64,000 bases of DNA from Planctomycetaceae bacterium (GTDB taxonomy: Bacteria; Planctomycetota; Planctomycetia; Planctomycetales; Planctomycetaceae), in contig CP051247.1 in NCBI GenBank assembly GCA_017795105.1, forward strand, positions 372,001-436,000. Direction: 5' to 3'. The first letter of the stretch is position 1. Each line of letters opens with the position of its first letter. Shown here in pieces: positions 36,015-46,265 of the stretch. The position numbers and the translations under genes were made by a program. The notes below the pieces were generated by a model, which was not told the DNA's origin, did not search any database, and was given only the letters and a program-made list of their open reading frames with translations.

Positions 36015-38437
36015 GATCTCCCTCCCGTTGTCGAGCTGCTCGACACTGTCCGTGGTCCCAGATCGCGGCCGCGACCGTAGCGAGACCGGAGAATCGATCG
36101 CAAACCGGTCGGCTTCGCGCTCGGGTTGCGAGCATGGAACCCGAGGCGGTACGCAAGCCATTGTTCGCCGATCAATAACGCGACGAGCAGAGCCAGCAGA
36201 AACATTCGCAGTTCCCGTCCCGGATCATCCTGAGTCAAGCCTTCCAGCCCGCCGACATCCTGCACCACAATGCCCGGCACACCCGCCAGTTCCCGCCGCA
36301 GATCCTCGGGCGTCGAAAGCTCCAGATTCGACTCTTCAGGAGGCACGTTGAAAGCGACAAGCTCCGTGGTCGCGACACGCGAAAGATCCTCGGTACTGAT
36401 GCGATAAATCCCCGGCATCTGCGTCTGATCAAACTCAGCAACCAGCTGAACCACGCCGTCCTCCGACGCCTCCGGACTCACTTCTTGATCGTCATCCTGT
36501 TCGGCTCCTGCCGTCATGGACACCGGACTGCGTCCGCTCTCTTCCGGGGGGTAAAACGTTACGTCGGGATACGAGATCGCTGGATCGATCTCGACTCGCA
36601 ACTCTTCGCCCACGATGCGAGTCGAAGGAGCCGTCTGGCGGCTTGCGATGTATTTCACAAGTTCAAGATGAAAGACCGTGAAGCCGGGGGCATTGATATC
36701 GAACGGCCAGTTATGCCACCGTTGCTCGAGCACGGGACTCATCGGCCCAGCTGAGGTCAGTGAGACAAACACCCGTCCCCGTCCGAACCGCGTCTCGAAA
36801 AACAGCGGAGCCTGATTGCGAAGGCGTCCGAGCACGCGAACCGAATCCGGCACGTTGCCGTCGGCCAGCGGAACGTAGCGGTAGATGTTGAGGTAATAGG
36901 CGAGCAGCCCTTCTTCCGCATTCAGAATTTCGAACAGCGGGCGATCGGCGAGTTGCAGATCGGCTCCCGGATTCGTCGGGTCGGCTCGGGGCAGCTCGAG
37001 CGGCGATGCGGCGATGTCGAGAGGGAAGATTGAAGAAGCCATGAGAGCCGCCTGCTCGTCCTCTGTCTCCGTCTCTTTGTCAGCGTCTTCTTCACTGCTC
37101 AGCGAGTTGTAGAAGGAGGCATCAATCCGGTCCCCCATGAACCACGCGAGACCGCCGCCTGCCTCGACATAGTTCGAGACGGACCGCAAAACGTCGGGCG
37201 AGAGACGATCGATATTCATCAGGTAGACTGCGGTAAAATCGCTAAGCCGGAGATCGCGGATGGCGTCCGGGCGAACGATGACCACTTCGAAGCCGGTGAT
37301 TGAAGAATCCGCGGCGAGGGCGTCGGCGACATACTCCGCTTCTCGCGTCTGCTCCGATCCGTCGGCGATCAATACCCGCTGCCGCTCAGGAACGTTGATG
37401 GTCACGTATCGGCTGTTGTCCGCTTCCAGAGCATCCGCCGGGAGCTGCACGGCAATCGCGTGTTCCCCGGCCGAGGTCAGAGTCACTTCAAACGACTCGG
37501 TGACGGTTTCTCCCGCCTCGATGCTGGGAATGCTGATTGACTGCGGGAGCGGTTCGCCATCGATGAGCACACGGACCGGAACATTCTCCACGACGGTATC
37601 GCCGCCGTTCGATACCTCGGCCGTCAGATCAACCGGGACTCCAACCGCAGCGGTGTGCAGACTCCCTTCGAAATCGACGACCGCCAGATTTCCATGAAGA
37701 GAGGGCACGGTCGGAACCAGATGAACCCGCGTTCGTTCGTCAGTCAGGCTTTCAAGATCGTTTTTCAAAGTCGGGGAGGCTCCCCATTCCGGCTGCCGGA
37801 AGTCGGAAAGCACATGCACCATCTGGAACGAGCCCTTATTGGCGGCGAGCTGCCGTTCGAGGGCAGGGAAGACCTGCTGCCAGTCGGTCGAACCGTAGCC
37901 GCAATTTCGCTGCATCGTCTCGAGCTGATCTTCGAGTTCCCCCACAAGCGACGTATCGGCTCGCCTGCTCGTGAAGCTGGCCGCCGTCCGATCGGGATTC
38001 GAAGTCTGCATCAGTGTCACCGAGTGATTGCCGCTGTGCGAAGCGAGATCGGAGACAAGCCGTTTCAGAGTCTGCAGGGCTTCCCCATAAGCGGTCGTCT
38101 CCCCCCAGCGATCTCGCATCGAGCCGCTGTCATCCAGGACAACCAGATGATGGGTTTCGTTCTTCTCCAGTAGCGACAACTGCGAGGGATCGAGCAGCAG
38201 CCGGGCGAACAGGGCGACGATTGCCAATACGATCAGTATGCGTAACAGCAGGAGCAGCAACTGTTCGAACAGCAACCGTCGGCGATTCTGCTCCTGACTC
38301 TGAAGCAGAAACTCCATCGCGGCGAAACGGACGGTCCGGTATCGCAGCCGATTCATCAGGTGAATGATGATCGGAATCGACACGAGGGCCACGCCGCCAG
38401 CCGCCAGCCATGGATTAATAAAAAACTGAGACAACAT
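36011..38437 (-). CDS. BatA-type VWA membrane protein
   Basis: An 808-residue membrane protein with the BatA N-terminal domain: LAAGGVALVSIPIIIHLMNRLRYRTVRFAAMEFL near the start, shown here only in part (IIIHLMNR, RFAAMEFL), then a second span LLLLLLRILIVLAIVALFARLLL. A VWA domain follows with a degenerate but plausible MIDAS LDDSGSM. Later are CARDB-like beta repeats and a large C-terminal region ending in another span (LRMFLLALLVALLIGEQWLAYRL). Bat-type proteins act with MoxR ATPases in the envelope. It lies between DUF58 and the second VWA protein. Confidence 0.9.
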   Translation of the reverse strand: MLSQFFINPWLAAGGVALVSIPIIIHLMNRLRYRTVRFAAMEFLLQSQEQNRRRLLFEQLLLLLLRILIVLAIVALFARLLLDPSQLSLLEKNETHHLVVLDDSGSMRDRWGETTAYGEALQTLKRLVSDLASHSGNHSVTLMQTSNPDRTAASFTSRRADTSLVGELEDQLETMQRNCGYGSTDWQQVFPALERQLAANKGSFQMVHVLSDFRQPEWGASPTLKNDLESLTDERTRVHLVPTVPSLHGNLAVVDFEGSLHTAAVGVPVDLTAEVSNGGDTVVENVPVRVLIDGEPLPQSISIPSIEAGETVTESFEVTLTSAGEHAIAVQLPADALEADNSRYVTINVPERQRVLIADGSEQTREAEYVADALAADSSITGFEVVIVRPDAIRDLRLSDFTAVYLMNIDRLSPDVLRSVSNYVEAGGGLAWFMGDRIDASFYNSLSSEEDADKETETEDEQAALMASSIFPLDIAASPLELPRADPTNPGADLQLADRPLFEILNAEEGLLAYYLNIYRYVPLADGNVPDSVRVLGRLRNQAPLFFETRFGRGRVFVSLTSAGPMSPVLEQRWHNWPFDINAPGFTVFHLELVKYIASRQTAPSTRIVGEELRVEIDPAISYPDVTFYPPEESGRSPVSMTAGAEQDDDQEVSPEASEDGVVQLVAEFDQTQMPGIYRISTEDLSRVATTELVAFNVPPEESNLELSTPEDLRRELAGVPGIVVQDVGGLEGLTQDDPGRELRMFLLALLVALLIGEQWLAYRLGFHARNPSAKPTGLRSILRSRYGRGRDLGPRTVSSSSTTGGRS

Positions 38438-38520
38438 TCAGTGAGCTTTTCTCCAATCCGCTCAGCAAATCCACCGTCTTCTTCGATCAGGCCGTGGATC
38501 CACCAGGGTTGAGTTCCGGT

Positions 38521-39426
<906 letters not shown>

Positions 39427-40438
39427 GACTCAGTTCCCCTTCCTTCGAAGGCGTTTCCTGGAGCAGGCGATCGATCACATCGTCGGTCGTGATGCCTTCA
39501 CTTTCCGCCGTGAAGTTGGTCACGATGCGATGTCGCAACACAGGTCGAGCCAGCGCAGCGATGTCTTCGGTCGACACGTGAGCCCGGCCGTAGAGCAGGG
39601 CCCGCGTCTTCGCTCCCAGGATGAGGTACTGCACGGCACGAGGACCGGCGCCCCAGCTGAGCCATTCCTTCACGAAGTCGGGAGCGATGTCGCCTCGAAT
39701 TCGCGTCTGTCTGACCAGTGCGAGAGCATATTCGATGACATGATCGGAGATCGGCACCTGCTTGACGACCCGCTGCAGTTCGATGATCTCATCAGCGTCG
39801 AGCACCTGCTTGAGCATCGATTCCTGAATGCCGGTCGTCGCCTTGGCAATCGCCTTTTCTTCGGCGAAGGTCGGGTAGTCGACGAACACCTTGAACATGA
39901 ACCGGTCCTGCTGAGCTTCCGGCAGCGGGTAGGTTCCTTCCTGTTCAATCGGATTCTGTGTCGCCATGACAAAGAAGGGGTCTGCCAGAACGTGCTGCGT
40001 CTGTCCGACCGACACATGACGTTCCTGCATGGCTTCGAGCAACGCCGCCTGAGTCTTCGGCGGCGTCCGGTTGATTTCATCGGCCAGCACCATGTTGTGG
40101 AACAGCGGGCCGTGCAGAAAGCGGAACTCGCGTTTTCCGGTTTCGCGATTCTCCTGCAGCACTTCAGTTCCGGTGATGTCAGCCGGCATCAGGTCCGGAG
40201 TAAACTGGATACGGCTGAAGCCGAGAGACAGGCAGCGGGCGAGCGTGCTGATCATCAGCGTTTTCGCCAGTCCCGGAACGCCTTCCAGCAGAACATGGCC
40301 GCGGCTGAACAGTGCAATCACAAGCTGTTCAACGACCTCCTGCTGGCCAACGATCACGAGCTCCATCTGCTCCTTGATGTTCTGGTAAGCTTCACTCAGA
40401 CGTTCGATCGATCCTTCGGGCAGTGCGCTTTCACTCAT

Positions 40439-40770
40439 TCTCTGATTTTCTAACTCAAGAGGCTGAAGCCGATCCCTGCAGTCGCAGCAAAGGCTCGAAT
40501 TCGGACTGTTGGTTCAGGCTCCCGCCCGATGCATCCGATCGATTCAATCACTGCTCGCGAATAATCCTAGTCTTCTTACCCAGCTTACGAAAAGAGACAG
40601 CCACGATTTTTCTCAACCAGGCCCTCGAGCGGCACGTCCGTTTCGCGGGCCGCCGAGCATCGCATCGATGCAATCTCGGTTCCCGTTTCGTCCGTCATCA
40701 AGTACAACCGAGACCGGCGTGTGCAGGAATGCAACGCAGACGAGACACCTATGCACAGGAGGACCAGCTC
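40439..40770. other. Divergent intergenic region, moxR and DUF480
   Basis: About 330 bases between moxR (minus) and the DUF480 gene (plus). The longer open frame running through it into DUF480 has no coding features. AGGAGG at 40758-40763 serves the ATG at 40771. No clear promoter could be assigned on either strand. Confidence 0.45.
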
Positions 40771-41499
40771 ATGCAAATTCAGGACGATGATCGCGACGTC
40801 GAGTTTCTCGGTTCCTTGAACAAAAAGGAACGCCGTGTCCTTGGCGTTCTCATTGAAAAGTCTCTCACGACACCCGAGTATTACCCTTTGACGCTGAAAG
40901 CTCTGGCCAGCGGATGCAACCAGAAGAGCAATCGCGAACCGGTTACGAGCTATGACGAATACGAACTCGAAGAAGTTCTCGACGGCCTCCGGCAACGCAG
41001 TCTGATTGCAGCTGTGCAGACCGCGGGCGGGCGGACCGAACGTTTCCGACACCTGCTCCGCGAAGCCACAACGTGGAACGCTGCTCAACTGGCCATCATG
41101 GCGGAGCTCCTCCTCCGGGGTCGCCAGCAACTGGGCGAGCTACGCAGCAGGGCCAGCCGGATGACGGCCATCGATTCACTCGACGAACTTCGGGACGAGC
41201 TGGGGCGGCTGATGGCCGACAAGTACGTCGCTGCCTCAGGCGATCTTGCCCGACGCGGCGTCGAAGTAAATCACGCCCTGTACACGGATGGCGAACGGCA
41301 GCGGGGCGAAATGCAGTTCAGCGAACTGCCTGATGAACCTGCAGCCGCCTCGGCCACCGCGCCCCGGACGCAAAGTCCGACACCGCAGCCTCAGGGAACG
41401 GGCGGGCAGGAACTCCGTCAGGAGATTGCCGATCTGAAAGAACTGGTCTCGCGACTCGAAGAGCGAATTGCTTCGATCGAGTCCCAACTGGGCATCTGA
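40771..41499 (+). CDS. YceH/DUF480 family protein
   Basis: A 242-residue protein. The start at 40771 follows AGGAGG by seven bases. The DUF480 tandem winged-helix begins with LNKKERRVLGVLIEKSLTTPEYYPLTLKALASGCNQKSNREPV (core LNKKERRVLGVLIEKS and CNQKSNR). The second part is AQLAIMAELLLRGRQQLGELRSRA. Residues after 190 are a Pro/Thr-rich linker, then a coiled coil ELVSRLEERIASIESQL that resembles SlyX. Function in the cell is not established. The gene stands alone ahead of hpf. Confidence 0.93.
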   Translation: MQIQDDDRDVEFLGSLNKKERRVLGVLIEKSLTTPEYYPLTLKALASGCNQKSNREPVTSYDEYELEEVLDGLRQRSLIAAVQTAGGRTERFRHLLREATTWNAAQLAIMAELLLRGRQQLGELRSRASRMTAIDSLDELRDELGRLMADKYVAASGDLARRGVEVNHALYTDGERQRGEMQFSELPDEPAAASATAPRTQSPTPQPQGTGGQELRQEIADLKELVSRLEERIASIESQLGI

Positions 41500-41572
41500 T
41501 CCGTGCGTTGATTCGAGCGGAACAGAGGGACTTCATCCTGACGCGATTCTTTAGATTGCCAACAATCATCGT

Positions 41573-41600
41573 TTGACGGATGGGAGTCCCGGCTTACAAT
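41573..41600 (+). promoter_or_regulatory. Sigma70-type promoter for hpf
   Basis: TTGACG (41573-41578), a 16-base spacer and TACAAT (41595-41600) match the consensus well. The start codon of hpf is 130 bases downstream. The same 16-base spacing and TACAAT appear before the superoxide dismutase gene. Confidence 0.5.
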
Positions 41601-41729
41601 CGGAGCCAGCGGGACGCATGAGATTTGAACGACACTTCGGTCTCGACCGGAGAACACCGAATGGTCGAACGTGCCATTCTCTCCGGACGTTCAGTGTGAT
41701 TTGAAGTATTCACCTTTGGAGTAGTTGCA

Positions 41730-42104
41730 GTGCAGATTGAAATCGCGTGTCGACACGGCAGTATCGGAGAACCGGTTCGGAACTACATTCACGAGAAAGC
41801 CGAAAAGCTCCTGACCTTCTTTGAACGTGTCACGCAGATTCAAGTCACGTTTGATTTCAATGGGAGCCGGGTGAAAGCCGAAATTCTCGTCGACGCCGAA
41901 CACAAGCACGACTTCGTCGCTCACTACGAAGGCGAAGATGCTCAGATTTCATTCGATCAGGCACTGCACAAGATCGAACATCAGATCAAGCGTTACAAGG
42001 AACAGGTTCAGGATCACCGACGGGATCGACCGCTGGGAGAGATTGCTGAAGCCGTCTCGCTTGAAGCTGAAGGTAAGAATAGCGAGTCAGAAGAGTCCGA
42101 ATAA
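41730..42104 (+). CDS. hpf: Ribosome hibernation-promoting factor (short HPF/RaiA type)
   Basis: A 124-residue protein of the short HPF class. It has the beta-alpha-beta fold: MQIEIACRHGSI at the start, then IHEKAEKLLTFFERV, a beta hairpin VTFDFNGSRVKAEILVDAEHKHDFVAHYEG, and the helical end DQALHKIEHQIKRYKEQVQDH. The tail is acidic (KNSESEESE). The start is GTG at 41730 with GGAG about eight bases upstream. It binds the decoding site of the 30S subunit in resting cells. ptsN follows 215 bases later, a pairing seen in many bacteria. Confidence 0.93.
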   Translation: MQIEIACRHGSIGEPVRNYIHEKAEKLLTFFERVTQIQVTFDFNGSRVKAEILVDAEHKHDFVAHYEGEDAQISFDQALHKIEHQIKRYKEQVQDHRRDRPLGEIAEAVSLEAEGKNSESEESE

Positions 42105-42319
42105 TTTCGTCCTGCTGACAAGGACACTTAAGTCCCGTCAGGACAATTGTCACCGCTGACCGAAGCGCGATTTTGCTTCCGCCAGCATGGTGAAAAGGTT
42201 TAACCGGAAGAAGGTGTAAACCACACGCGGAATTGCTCTGCACCGTTTCCACCTGTTGATTGTCACTACATCGAATATACCATCCTTCCATGCCTCACCC
42301 TTCCGCGGAGCATAAAGAA

Positions 42320-42790
42320 ATGAAGTTCTCAGAGATTGTTGTCAAAGATTCGATCATCACGGATCTCCAGGTTAGTTCCAAAGAGGAAGCGATCCGTAAG
42401 CTGGTCGGTGGGCTCCGTTCGACCGGTCAGATTTCGAGTGACAACGAAGAGAGCATTGTCGGCGCGATCCTGAAGCGAGAAGAACTCGGATCGACCGGCA
42501 TTGGCAAAGGGATCGCCGTCCCTCACACCAAGCACCCCTCGGTCGATGAACTCGTCGCCACGATCGCAATCGCCCCGGATGGTGTCGATTTTGCCAGCCT
42601 TGATGGCGAAGATGTCTACATTCTGTTCATGCTCGTCTCGCCGCCAGATCGCCCGGGCGATCATCTTCGGGCTTTGGAGACAATTTCCCGCCACCTGCGA
42701 AACGAAAATTTTTGCAGCTTTCTGCGTCAATCCAAGACTCAGGAGCAGGTCATCGAGCTTCTTCAGGAAGCCGATGAGAACGAAATCTAG
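42320..42790 (+). CDS. ptsN: PTS IIA-type regulatory protein (PtsN-like)
   Basis: A 156-residue EIIA(fru/Ntr) domain protein. ATG at 42320 is chosen because GGAG lies nine bases upstream; a longer frame to 42290 is possible. The phospho-acceptor His is in GIAVPHTKHP (about residue 67), and FASLDGEDVYILFMLVSPPD is typical of the family. The C-terminal half is a helix-rich lobe. With HPr downstream it could take phosphate from HPr to regulate other processes; no sugar permease is near. Confidence 0.93.
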   Translation: MKFSEIVVKDSIITDLQVSSKEEAIRKLVGGLRSTGQISSDNEESIVGAILKREELGSTGIGKGIAVPHTKHPSVDELVATIAIAPDGVDFASLDGEDVYILFMLVSPPDRPGDHLRALETISRHLRNENFCSFLRQSKTQEQVIELLQEADENEI

Positions 42791-43203
42791 TTTTTCACCG
42801 GGCCGGGCGGATAACCGGCACGCCTGTTGCAGCAGTCAATTGCAGGAAATTTCTGGAGAATCGGCCAAATTAGCGGTGATTCGTATCGCCGGTCTCATAA
42901 GCACATGCTTATAATTTGGTCTCAGTGATCGGTTCAGAGCCAGCACCTTCACGCCATCGTGTTGCAAAGTTGGCTATCTCTTGATTCACATTGCGTATTC
43001 TCTGCGTTTCCCCAGTCGTATTTCGCAATCCGCCCGCGAAACGCGCTCTCGACGCACTGAACGTTAGAGCGTGTCATCCTCGAAACCTGTACACACGGAT
43101 GGAAATTCCAGGTTGTCTGAAATTCCGAGTAGAAACACGGTCACCTTTACGTTTACGGTGTGTCCACTCTGGAGCCAGACTCTCTTCAAGCAGGAGTTAT
43201 AAA
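42791..43203. other. Intergenic region with dyad and -10-like element
   Basis: About 410 bases. A tight dyad ATAAGCA-N2-TGCTTAT lies at 42897-42912, and TATAAT at 42910-42915 overlaps its right arm, about 290 bases before the HPr start. No good -35 sits at 17 bases, so a promoter for HPr is only suggested. No convincing gene was seen. Confidence 0.3.
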
Positions 43204-43518
43204 TTGGTGGAGCCAAAGCAAATTACCATGGGAGAAAGTCCCCTCTGCAGGGCAGATGTCACTGTCAATCTTGAACATGGACTGCATCTGGTCCCGTGTT
43301 CGAAGATTGCGGAACTCGCACGCAGATACGAGTGCGATATTCGCATTCTCAAGGACGGTCAGGCTGTCGATGCCAAAGCCGTATTCGACCTGATGACGCT
43401 TCGTGCTGATCAGGGAACAGCTCTTGTCGTTGAAGCGGAAGGTGATTCCGCCGATGACGCGATCGAACAGCTCGTCGAACTCTTCGAGAATGACTTCTTT
43501 GTTGACCGCTCTCGTTAA
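43204..43518 (+). CDS. HPr-family phosphocarrier protein, atypical active-site Arg
   Basis: A protein of about 96-104 residues depending on the start. TTG at 43204 follows AGGAG by seven bases; GTG at 43207 and ATG at 43228 are alternatives, but ATG has no ribosome site. The HPr active-site loop reads G-L-H-L-V-P where the normal form is G-L-H-A-R-P, so His15 is kept but Arg17 is Val. The regulatory Ser46 position reads AKAVFDLM, with Ala in place of Ser. EI (ptsI) is not adjacent. It may still accept phosphate, but transfer kinetics should differ from a normal HPr. Confidence 0.85.
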   Translation: MVEPKQITMGESPLCRADVTVNLEHGLHLVPCSKIAELARRYECDIRILKDGQAVDAKAVFDLMTLRADQGTALVVEAEGDSADDAIEQLVELFENDFFVDRSR

Positions 43519-43539
43519 TCGCACCGAGTCGTAAGCTCC

Positions 43540-43563
43540 GATCGAGACACCGATGTCTCGATC
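43540..43563. terminator. Perfect inverted repeat between convergent genes
   Basis: GATCGAGACA-CCGA-TGTCTCGATC (43540-43563), 10-base arms with a four-base loop, lies between HPr (plus) and glcD (minus). There is no U-tract on either side, so it might be a Rho-type or bidirectional attenuator rather than a classic intrinsic terminator. Confidence 0.4.
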
Positions 43564-43611
43564 ACAAACGATTCGAGTCCCTGCTTTCAAAGATTCCCCG
43601 GCTGCCGTGAT

Positions 43612-45039
43612 TCAGGACGATCGCTCGGCAGCCAGGACCGGAATCAGCTTCCCGCGTCCCGTAATCGCTCCGGCGTTGAATACGCCACGCACCTCGCGAA
43701 AGATCTGTAGATCGACTGGCGTAAACATCCGGTCCATTAAATCGATCTTTTCGATGCCGATGCCGTGCTCGCCTGTGACTGTCCCGCCAAAGTCGAGACA
43801 TCGCTGCAGAATCTCTTCACTTGCATCGAGCACCCGCTGCACCTGTTCCGGCTGACGCTCATCGAACAGAATAATCGGATGGATGTTGCCATCGCCCGCG
43901 TGGAAGACGTTGAAGATCCTCAACTCGTACTTGGCCGCGACCTCCAGGACATAGTTGAGTAACTCCGGCAGCCGTGTTCGCGGCACGACACCATCCTGGG
44001 TACAGAAACTCGTACTCAAGAGTCCGATTGCTCCGAAGGCCTGCTTGCGGCACTTCCAGAGAGCCAGCCGCTCATCGGCAGTTTCTGCTTTCCGTATCTC
44101 CCGGCACGCTCCAGCCGAGCAAATTGCATCGATTCGGGCGATTTCCTCGCTAGTCGCACAGTCGGGCCCATCGACTTCGATAATCAACACCGCCCCCGCG
44201 TCGGTCGGTAAGCCATGCTGGTAACGATCTTCGATCGCTCGCAGCATACCCTGATCCATGAGTTCGAGAGCCGCCGGAATAATCCCGGCTCCGATGATCT
44301 CGCTGACTACGGTTACTGCGTCTTCGAGTTGATCGAAGATGGCCAGTCGCGTCTGCCATGACTGCGGGTTTCGTTCCAACCGTACGGTGGCTCGAGTGCA
44401 GAAGCCGAACGTCCCCTCGCTTCCGGTGAACAGACCAGCCAGATCCCAACTCGAGTCGAATCCCTGCGGACCACCGAATTCAAAGACACGTCCATCGGGC
44501 AGAACGACTTCGATGCCCAGAACGTGGTTGGAAGTCACGCCGTACTTGAGCGTGTGAGGTCCTCCGGCATTGGTCGCAATGTTTCCACCGATTGTCGATG
44601 CCCCGGCACTGGACGGATCGGGAGCGAAATGAAGCCCCGTCCCGACAAGATGCTGATTCAGTCGCCCATTCACGACGCCCGCATCCACAACGGCGTACCG
44701 ATCAAGCAGATTGACTTCACGGATCTGCTGCATGCGGGAGAGGCAAACAGTCACGCCTCCATCGATCGGCAGACAACCACCTGCCAGACTCGTCCCGGCT
44801 CCTCGGGGGACCACCGGAATCTGCTGCTCGTAAGCGAGCCGCATGACGGCTGACAGCTCCGCTGTCGATTGTGGAAAAACGACGAGATCCGGAATCCGCT
44901 TTTCGACCAGATACCCGTCCGACTCGTAAACAAGTCGCTCGACGGGATCGCTTAAAATCTGATCGGGCCGTAAGGTCTCGGCAAGTGCGACTGAGAAAGC
45001 ATCAAGGTCCATGGCAGTTCCGGGCAGGGCAACGGTCAA
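43612..45039 (-). CDS. glcD: FAD-linked oxidase, glycolate oxidase subunit GlcD
   Basis: A 475-residue flavoprotein of the VAO family. The N-terminal FAD domain contains VVPRGAGTSLAGGC (residues about 74-87) and SAGASTIGGNIATNAGGPHTLKYG (core GGNIATNAGG). The C-terminal cap has HAGDGNIHP and GEHGIGIEK. It oxidises 2-hydroxyacids such as glycolate or D-lactate with electrons to quinone or a partner. The ATG at 45039 is used; ATG at 45012 is possible. glcE/glcF are not adjacent, so the partner is uncertain. Confidence 0.93.
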   Translation of the reverse strand: MTVALPGTAMDLDAFSVALAETLRPDQILSDPVERLVYESDGYLVEKRIPDLVVFPQSTAELSAVMRLAYEQQIPVVPRGAGTSLAGGCLPIDGGVTVCLSRMQQIREVNLLDRYAVVDAGVVNGRLNQHLVGTGLHFAPDPSSAGASTIGGNIATNAGGPHTLKYGVTSNHVLGIEVVLPDGRVFEFGGPQGFDSSWDLAGLFTGSEGTFGFCTRATVRLERNPQSWQTRLAIFDQLEDAVTVVSEIIGAGIIPAALELMDQGMLRAIEDRYQHGLPTDAGAVLIIEVDGPDCATSEEIARIDAICSAGACREIRKAETADERLALWKCRKQAFGAIGLLSTSFCTQDGVVPRTRLPELLNYVLEVAAKYELRIFNVFHAGDGNIHPIILFDERQPEQVQRVLDASEEILQRCLDFGGTVTGEHGIGIEKIDLMDRMFTPVDLQIFREVRGVFNAGAITGRGKLIPVLAAERSS

Positions 45040-45104
45040 TTCTTCACCGATAGCCTAACCGGTTCGAGGCGGCTTCGCATCCTCAACTGCACGTGACAAT
45101 GCTA

Positions 45105-45251
45105 CTAGGGGTGAGCGACCCCCGAATTCAGTGCCCGCGAATACGTGCTGCTGTAACCGGCCGGAAGTTCGTAGCTTGGCGTGGCACAGCCGACAGCGAA
45201 TCCGGTCACCAGGACCAAGGCAGCGAACAGGAACAGACTTCGACTGGTCAT
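45105..45251 (-). CDS. Small lipoprotein
   Basis: A 48-residue protein from ATG 45251. The N-terminus is a lipoprotein signal: MTSRSLFLFAALVLVTGFAVGC with lipobox V-G-C at the end of the hydrophobic stretch. The mature part is only about 27 residues, rich in Ser, Tyr and Ala. A longer frame begins upstream at 45308 but adds Ser-rich residues with no features. I see no named family, and the ribosome site is poor. It lies between glcD and the enoyl-CoA hydratase and may be a genuine envelope component. Confidence 0.5.
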   Translation of the reverse strand: MTSRSLFLFAALVLVTGFAVGCATPSYELPAGYSSTYSRALNSGVAHP

Positions 45252-45469
45252 GAGCAGACTTGAGTAAAAACAGGAGCTCGAAGCAGATGCAGATCCTGCT
45301 TCCTTCATCGGCGGAACTTTCCACTACAGTCCGCGTAAAATCTGCAACGCCCCGCAATTTCATTCAATTCCCGGGGCATTTCGGCAACGTATTTCCGCCG
45401 GGTGAGCGACTGGCGAGGCTGGCGGAGGCCAATTAGAATCGATCCTTCACGCACTCAAGAGGATACGAA

Positions 45470-46246
45470 ATGACTGAACCACTGCTGCTCACGCAGGTTG
45501 ACGGCCAAACCGCCACACTGACCCTGAATCGCCCCGAACGTCGCAATGCGCTCTCCCTGGCATTGTTGCGGGAACTGTTGTCCTCGTTGACGGAACTGGG
45601 AAACGATTCTGAGGTTCGCACGATCGTGATTGCCGCCAATGGTCCCGCCTTCTGTGCCGGCCATGACCTCGGCGAAATGGTCGAACGGCCCGAGGAAGAA
45701 TATCGCGAACTGTTCGAAACCTGTTCGCAGGTCATGCAGAAGATCAGGCGGGTCCCTCAGCCAGTCATTGCCAAGGTCCGTGGAATGGCCACCGCCGCCG
45801 GCTGTCAGCTGGTCGCGGCAAGCGACCTTGCCGTGGCAACCCACCAATCCCGCTTTGCGACGCCGGGTGTCAAAATCGGACTGTTCTGCACCACGCCGAT
45901 GGTACCGCTGGTGCGGGCGATTCCCGCAAAGGCCGCCATGGAAATGCTGCTGACAGGCGTCCCGATTTCCGCAGAGCGTGCCGTCGAACTGGGACTGATC
46001 AACCGCGCTGTCTCTGAGGACGAACTCGATGCAACGGTTCAGCAGTACTGCGATGCCATCTCAACAACAAGCGCGATGACCGTTCGGGTTGGCAAAGAGG
46101 CATTTTACCGGCAACTGTCGATGCCGGAACCGGACGCTTACGATGATGCCGTCGACGTGATGACGTGCAACATTGTAGAAGCGGACGCACAGGAGGGAAT
46201 CTCAGCCTTCCTCGGCAAGCGGGCGCCTCAGTGGACTCAGAAGTAG
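45470..46246 (+). CDS. Enoyl-CoA hydratase/isomerase family protein
   Basis: A 258-residue crotonase-fold protein. AGAGG lies seven bases before ATG 45470. The substrate-binding segment NGPAFCAGHDLGEM contains the first oxyanion residues; the second region is GMATAAGCQLVAASDLAVA. In normal hydratases Glu occupies two catalytic positions, here not obviously conserved (TPGVKIGLF), which is typical of the ECHDC3-like subgroup whose reaction is not settled. Together with the phosphate acyltransferase downstream it suggests acyl-CoA metabolism. Confidence 0.88.
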   Translation: MTEPLLLTQVDGQTATLTLNRPERRNALSLALLRELLSSLTELGNDSEVRTIVIAANGPAFCAGHDLGEMVERPEEEYRELFETCSQVMQKIRRVPQPVIAKVRGMATAAGCQLVAASDLAVATHQSRFATPGVKIGLFCTTPMVPLVRAIPAKAAMEMLLTGVPISAERAVELGLINRAVSEDELDATVQQYCDAISTTSAMTVRVGKEAFYRQLSMPEPDAYDDAVDVMTCNIVEADAQEGISAFLGKRAPQWTQK

Positions 46247-46265
46247 CAGACGAAAGCCAGGAAGA

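Noticed and set aside
36015..36161. Longer reading of the VWA/GATase-like protein
   Set aside because: The ATGA overlap at 36011-36014 and membrane-span pattern favour the later start; the extra residues read antisense-like.
45252..45363. Extension of the small lipoprotein and a 102-residue frame around it
   Set aside because: Ser-rich residues without a start signal; the lipobox fits only with the start at 45251.
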